Shown here piece by piece: positions 6,484 through 9,288 of a stretch of 9,288 bases of DNA. The stretch's first letter is position 1, and every line of letters begins with the position of its first letter. The notes beneath the pieces are model-generated. The model had not been told where the DNA came from and ran no database searches. It saw nothing but the letters and a program-made list of their open reading frames with translations. The stretch spans positions 1 to 9,288 of the forward strand of contig JADZBY010000154.1 of assembly GCA_020851855.1 (NCBI GenBank), given 5' to 3'. The position numbers and the translations under genes were made by a program. Source of the stretch: Anaerolineae bacterium (GTDB taxonomy: Bacteria > Chloroflexota > Anaerolineae > Aggregatilineales > UBA2796).

Positions 6484-6657
6484 GTGTCCGCGTCGTTTCC
6501 CGTTCGAGTCATATTCTCCGATCTGGATGAGGACGATGCGGAGCGAGACCTGACGTTCCGCCCGGACATTGCCGCCGAACTACGCGCCTATCTGGCGGCG
6601 CGCCCCGCCGGCAGGTCAATCGATGACGTTGCGCGCGAGTTGGGCCTTCAGCACTGA
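6484..6657 (+). CDS. Small protein of unknown function (57 aa)
   Basis: I do not recognise this protein. It is called because a GTG at 6484 follows a strong ribosome site, GGGGAGGG (6470-6477), by 6 nt. The frame is open further upstream, to a GTG at 6409, but that start would lie inside the tRNA-Thr gene and lacks a ribosome site. The protein is soluble with no membrane segment or signal. It has an acidic N-terminal part (SDLDEDDAERD, about 11-21), a central segment predicted helical (DIAAELRAYLAARP) and a C-terminal SIDDVARELGLQH that resembles half of a helix-turn-helix. It could be a small DNA-binding or regulatory protein, but this is weak inference. It stands alone between the tRNA gene and rsfS. 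Confidence 0.6.
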   Translation: MSASFPVRVIFSDLDEDDAERDLTFRPDIAAELRAYLAARPAGRSIDDVARELGLQH

Positions 6658-6685
6658 TACTCGCTGTCTTCCCGCATTTCCCCGC

Positions 6686-6715
6686 TAGACTCGCCCAAGC
6701 CCGCCATGATAGAAT
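6686..6715 (+). promoter_or_regulatory. Candidate promoter for rsfS
   Basis: TAGACT (6686-6691) and TAGAAT (6710-6715) with an 18-nt spacer give four and five of six consensus matches. Transcription would start near 6722, about 42 nt before the proposed CTG start of rsfS. Confidence 0.45.
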
Positions 6716-6763
6716 GACCACACTGCACGACGGACCTGACCTGTACACGGGCTGGAGGCTGTT

Positions 6764-7111
6764 CTGGAAACGATTGATCTGGCGCGCGCCATTGTCGATT
6801 TGATCGCAGACCGCAAGGGCGAAGACATTATCCTGATGGACCTGCGCACCTCGTCGGTCATCGCGGACTTTTTCGTCATCGGCAACGCCAATAGCGACCG
6901 GCAAATCAACGCCGTCGTGGAGCACATCCGCGACGAAGTGAAGAAGCGCATGGCCCGGCTGCCGCTGCATGTCGAAGGGCGCGGCGAGAGCGGCTGGGTG
7001 CTCATGGATTACGGCGACGTGATCGTGCACGTCTTCTCGCCGCAGTTGCGCAGCTATTACGACCTCGAAGGGCTGTGGCGCGACGCCGACGTGCTGGTGC
7101 GGATGCAATAG
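6764..7111 (+). CDS. rsfS: Ribosomal silencing factor RsfS, probable CTG start
   Basis: RsfS binds ribosomal protein L14 (uL14) on the large subunit and blocks 30S joining when nutrients are short. The protein is recognised by KGEDIILMDLRTSSVIADFF and NSDRQINAVVEHI, the region RLPLHVEGRGESGWVLMDYG, and DVIVHVFSPQLRSYYDLEGLW near the end. An in-frame stop lies at 6737-6739, and between it and TTG at 6800 there is no ATG, GTG or TTG. Starting at TTG 6800 would delete most of the first conserved helix (ETIDLARAIVDL) and has no ribosome site. CTG at 6764 is placed 5 nt after a perfect GGAGG (6754-6758) and gives 115 residues, a normal length. The usual partners nadD or obgE are not adjacent. Confidence 0.9.
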   Translation: METIDLARAIVDLIADRKGEDIILMDLRTSSVIADFFVIGNANSDRQINAVVEHIRDEVKKRMARLPLHVEGRGESGWVLMDYGDVIVHVFSPQLRSYYDLEGLWRDADVLVRMQ

Positions 7112-7117
7112 CGGGAA

Positions 7118-7177
7118 GCGGACAACGCAGGCGTTGTCCCTACGATCACGTGTAGGGACGAGGCCTGCCTCGTCCGC
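7118..7177 (+). repeat. Paired REP-like palindromes, copy C
   Basis: The left unit 7118-7143 (AAC-type arms) and the right unit 7152-7177 (GTAG head, GAG-type arms) are separated by only 8 nt, against 11 nt in the other copies. Both palindromes are perfect. It lies between convergent genes, 6 nt after the rsfS stop and about 33 nt from the stop of the ABC ATPase. It could act as a bidirectional 3' structure, though it lacks U-runs. Confidence 0.85.
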
Positions 7178-7210
7178 CCGGCAACTCGCCCGCCCCGCGC
7201 CTCGCCCGCC

Positions 7211-8266
7211 TTACGCCCCTACCATCTCCGCCATCTCCGCCGGATAGGCGATGACCGGCCCCTCAACGCGCACGGCCACGCGCTGCCCGACGTCGTAGCG
7301 CTGCGCCGAGCCGGGCCGCGCCACGAGCATCTCGCCCGTGTCCAGCAGCAGCCCGACCCGCTGGCTGTGCCCGTAATACTCCCGCCATAGCACCCGTGCG
7401 TTGCCTTCCGCGTCAGCGTCCAGCCGGATCGCTTCCGGGCGGACCAGCGCCATCGTTTCGCTGTGCTCCGGCCCGGCGTACGACGCCAGCGGCAGCGCGC
7501 CGAGCGCCGTCAGCGCCTCGCCCGCGCACAATTCCGCGTAGATGAAATTCGCCTCGCCCACGAACGCCGCCACCTGCGGGCTGGCAGGCCGCGCGTAGAG
7601 CGTCTCCGGCGCATCGGCCTGCACGACGCGGCCATCCAGCATCACGGCGACCACGTCGGCCAGGCTGAGCGCCTCTTCCTGGTCATGCGTCACAAACACG
7701 CACGTCGCGCCGCTGCGGCGGAGAATATCGCGTACCTCGCCGCGCACCTGCTGGCGCAAGGCGGCGTCCAGGTTCGAGAACGGCTCGTCCAACAGGATGA
7801 TCTGCGGCTCCGGGGCGAGCGCCCGCGCCAACGCCACCCGCTGCTGCTGCCCGCCGGACAATTCACCCGGCATCCGCGCCGCCAGCCCGGCCAGCCCGAC
7901 CTGTTCCAGCAGGGCATCGGCGCGCGCCGTCCTGGCCAGCGCCGGGCCGCGCAGCCCAAAACTGACGTTCGCCGCGACGGGCAGGTGCGGGAAGAGCGCG
8001 TAATCCTGGAAGACCATGCCCACGCGGCGCTGTTCGGGCGGGACGAACGCGCCGTTGCCCGCCACGAGCCGCCCGCCGATGCGAATCTCGCCGCCGTCAG
8101 GCCGGTCAAAGCCCGCGATCAGGCGCAGCAGCGTGGTCTTGCCGCACCCGCTCGGCCCCAGCAGCGCCACGATCTGCCCTGCCTCGGCCCGCAAATCCGC
8201 GCCGCGCAGCGCCGTGCAGTCCGTGAACGATTTGCGCACCCCGGCGCATTCCAATGCCAGCGTCAT
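7211..8266 (-). CDS. ABC importer ATPase, ferric-iron (FbpC) type
   Basis: A 351-residue cytoplasmic ATPase that would power substrate import through the adjacent permease. All nucleotide-binding motifs are intact: Walker A GPSGCGKTT (37-45), Q-loop VFQDYALFPH (85-94), signature LSGGQQQR (136-143), Walker B IILLDEP (156-162, catalytic Glu161), D-loop SNLD (164-167) and H-loop His194. A C-terminal TOBE-type region follows (about 270-345). The segment FVPPEQRRVGMVFQDYALFP is characteristic of the FbpC/PotA-like group, closest by eye to Fe3+ transporters; thiamine, polyamine or phosphonate use is not excluded. Its ATG overlaps the permease stop in an ATGA (8263-8266), so the two are translationally coupled. 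AGGGA upstream on the minus strand serves as ribosome site. Confidence 0.93.
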   Translation of the reverse strand: MTLALECAGVRKSFTDCTALRGADLRAEAGQIVALLGPSGCGKTTLLRLIAGFDRPDGGEIRIGGRLVAGNGAFVPPEQRRVGMVFQDYALFPHLPVAANVSFGLRGPALARTARADALLEQVGLAGLAARMPGELSGGQQQRVALARALAPEPQIILLDEPFSNLDAALRQQVRGEVRDILRRSGATCVFVTHDQEEALSLADVVAVMLDGRVVQADAPETLYARPASPQVAAFVGEANFIYAELCAGEALTALGALPLASYAGPEHSETMALVRPEAIRLDADAEGNARVLWREYYGHSQRVGLLLDTGEMLVARPGSAQRYDVGQRVAVRVEGPVIAYPAEMAEMVGA

Positions 8267-9288
8267 GCCCGTTTCCCTGCCTTGTGATTACCGCGCAGAA
8301 TGAGCGCCAGCGACAGCGCCGAGAGCAGGATGATCAGCAGGGCGGGCGCGGCAGCCTGCGTGTAACGCGCCTGAGCCTGCGCCATCCAGATTTCCGTGGT
8401 CAGCGTGCGGAAGCCCGTCGGCGCGAGCAACAGCGTGGCGGGCAGTTCTCTGGCCGCGCTCAGGAACGCCAGCGCCATGCCGCCCAAGACGCCCGCCCGC
8501 GCCAACGGCACGGTGACGCGCCACGCCACCCACCACGGCGAGAGGCCCAGGCTGCACCCCGCCTCTTCAAAACGCGGGTTGATCTGCGCCAGCGCGCTCC
8601 GCGTCGCCCCGACGCTCAGCGGCAGGAAGCGGATCGCGTAGCCGAAGATGAGCAGCGGCAAGGTTTGGTACAGCGCGGGCACGAGGTTGGCCCCGAAAAA
8701 GACCAGCGCCAGCGCGATGACCAGCCCCGGCAGGCCGTTGCCCAGGTACGCCGCCTGCGCCAGCCCGCGCCCGAAGCGGCCCACACCCCGTGCGCCCAGG
8801 ATGGCCAGCGGCAGGCCCGCCGCGCCCACCACCAGCGCCGTGAGCAGCCCTGCCCAAAACGTGTTGAGCGCCGGGCCGAGCAAGTCCGTGCCCGTCGGTG
8901 CGACGCGCTGGGCGCTGGTCAGCCACGTGAGCAGCACGGCGACCGGCACGACGACGCCCAACCCGACCAGCGCTGCACAGAAGGCCAGCGCGGGTCCGCG
9001 CCACCGTCCCAACCGCACCGGCTGCAGGCCGCGCGCCGCGCCTGCGCCGAGGCGGTAGTGCGCATGCGCATGGTGATGGCCCGCCCCGCGCGATCCGTTC
9101 GCGCCGCGCCCTCTGGCAACGCGCCGCTCCAGGATCAACAAGCTGCCCGTCACCGCGACCAGGACCAGCGAGAGCGATGCGGCGAGGCTGCGGTCAAAGG
9201 CGCTCGTGTATTGCGTGAAGATGACCCGCGTGAAGGCGTCGTACTGCATGAGCGCCACCGCGCCAAAGTCGCTGAGCGTGTACAGCGC
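8263..9288 (-). CDS. ABC importer permease, FbpB type (5' end off window)
   Basis: Inner-membrane permease partner of the ATPase; the frame is open through the window edge at 9288, giving 341 visible residues. FbpB-type permeases are usually about 500-560 residues with two BPD_transp_1 halves, so most of the first half is missing from the window. The first visible residues, LYTLSDFGA, then QYDAFTRVIFTQYTSAFDRS, match the end of the first half. The coupling EAA motif of the second half is EEAGCSLGLSPWWVAWRVTV, followed by PLARAGVLGGMALAFLSAAR. Between the halves, an Arg/Gly-rich linker contains HHHAHAH (codons 9078-9058), which is unusual. A solute-binding protein gene would be expected further upstream on the minus strand, outside the window. 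Confidence 0.92.
   Translation of the reverse strand, partial: ALYTLSDFGAVALMQYDAFTRVIFTQYTSAFDRSLAASLSLVLVAVTGSLLILERRVARGRGANGSRGAGHHHAHAHYRLGAGAARGLQPVRLGRWRGPALAFCAALVGLGVVVPVAVLLTWLTSAQRVAPTGTDLLGPALNTFWAGLLTALVVGAAGLPLAILGARGVGRFGRGLAQAAYLGNGLPGLVIALALVFFGANLVPALYQTLPLLIFGYAIRFLPLSVGATRSALAQINPRFEEAGCSLGLSPWWVAWRVTVPLARAGVLGGMALAFLSAARELPATLLLAPTGFRTLTTEIWMAQAQARYTQAAAPALLIILLSALSLALILRGNHKAGKRA

Noticed and set aside
7211..9288. Definite assignment of the ABC genes to ferric iron
   Set aside because: The motifs resemble FbpB/FbpC, but related importers carry thiamine, polyamines or phosphonates and the solute-binding protein is outside the window, so no gene symbol is given.

Overview
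The window is high-GC bacterial chromosome carrying ordinary housekeeping and transport genes. Dense coding, short promoters with 18-nt spacers, and numerous palindromes headed by GTAG suggest a member of the Chloroflexota (Anaerolineae-like). That assignment is an inference from gene content and repeat style; there is no rRNA or marker tree here to prove it.

Layout. Positions 1-313 hold a 156-bp direct tandem duplication whose right edge runs into the 3' end of asnB. On the minus strand, an inositol-monophosphatase-family gene (3303-2461) is followed by a glutamine-dependent asparagine synthetase (2280-298), separated by a 180-bp repeat-rich spacer. Divergently, on the plus strand, come a Lon N-terminal-domain protein (3441-4097), plsX (4161-5318, fatty-acid/phospholipid synthesis, with an unusual Arg-rich tail) and an EamA-type exporter (5322-6284) three bases downstream. 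Next is a minus-strand tRNA-Thr(CGT) with its own promoter and intrinsic terminator, then a 57-residue unknown protein (6484-6657) and rsfS (about 6764-7111), which appears to start at CTG. The right end is a minus-strand ABC importer of the ferric-iron (FbpBC) type: a permease cut by the window edge, overlapping its ATPase by 4 nt.

Repeats. Four copies of one composite element lie in the non-coding gaps at 31-93, 187-249, 2392-2454 and 7118-7177. Each is two 26-nt units in opposite orientation with GTAG heads facing inward. Each unit is a 9-bp-stem palindrome, and the two unit types differ by paired (compensatory) changes. This matches the architecture of REP/BIME elements, which are mobilised in other bacteria by REP-associated tyrosine transposases; no such transposase is in the window. 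At 2346-2403 one palindrome arm has been amplified into five tandem copies.

The genes do not form one pathway. asnB serves amino-acid or amide synthesis, plsX phospholipid synthesis, rsfS ribosome silencing and the ABC genes probable iron uptake. I see no defence system, prophage, CRISPR array or biosynthetic cluster. The most notable content is the repeat family and its local expansions, the rsfS start, and the PlsX tail.
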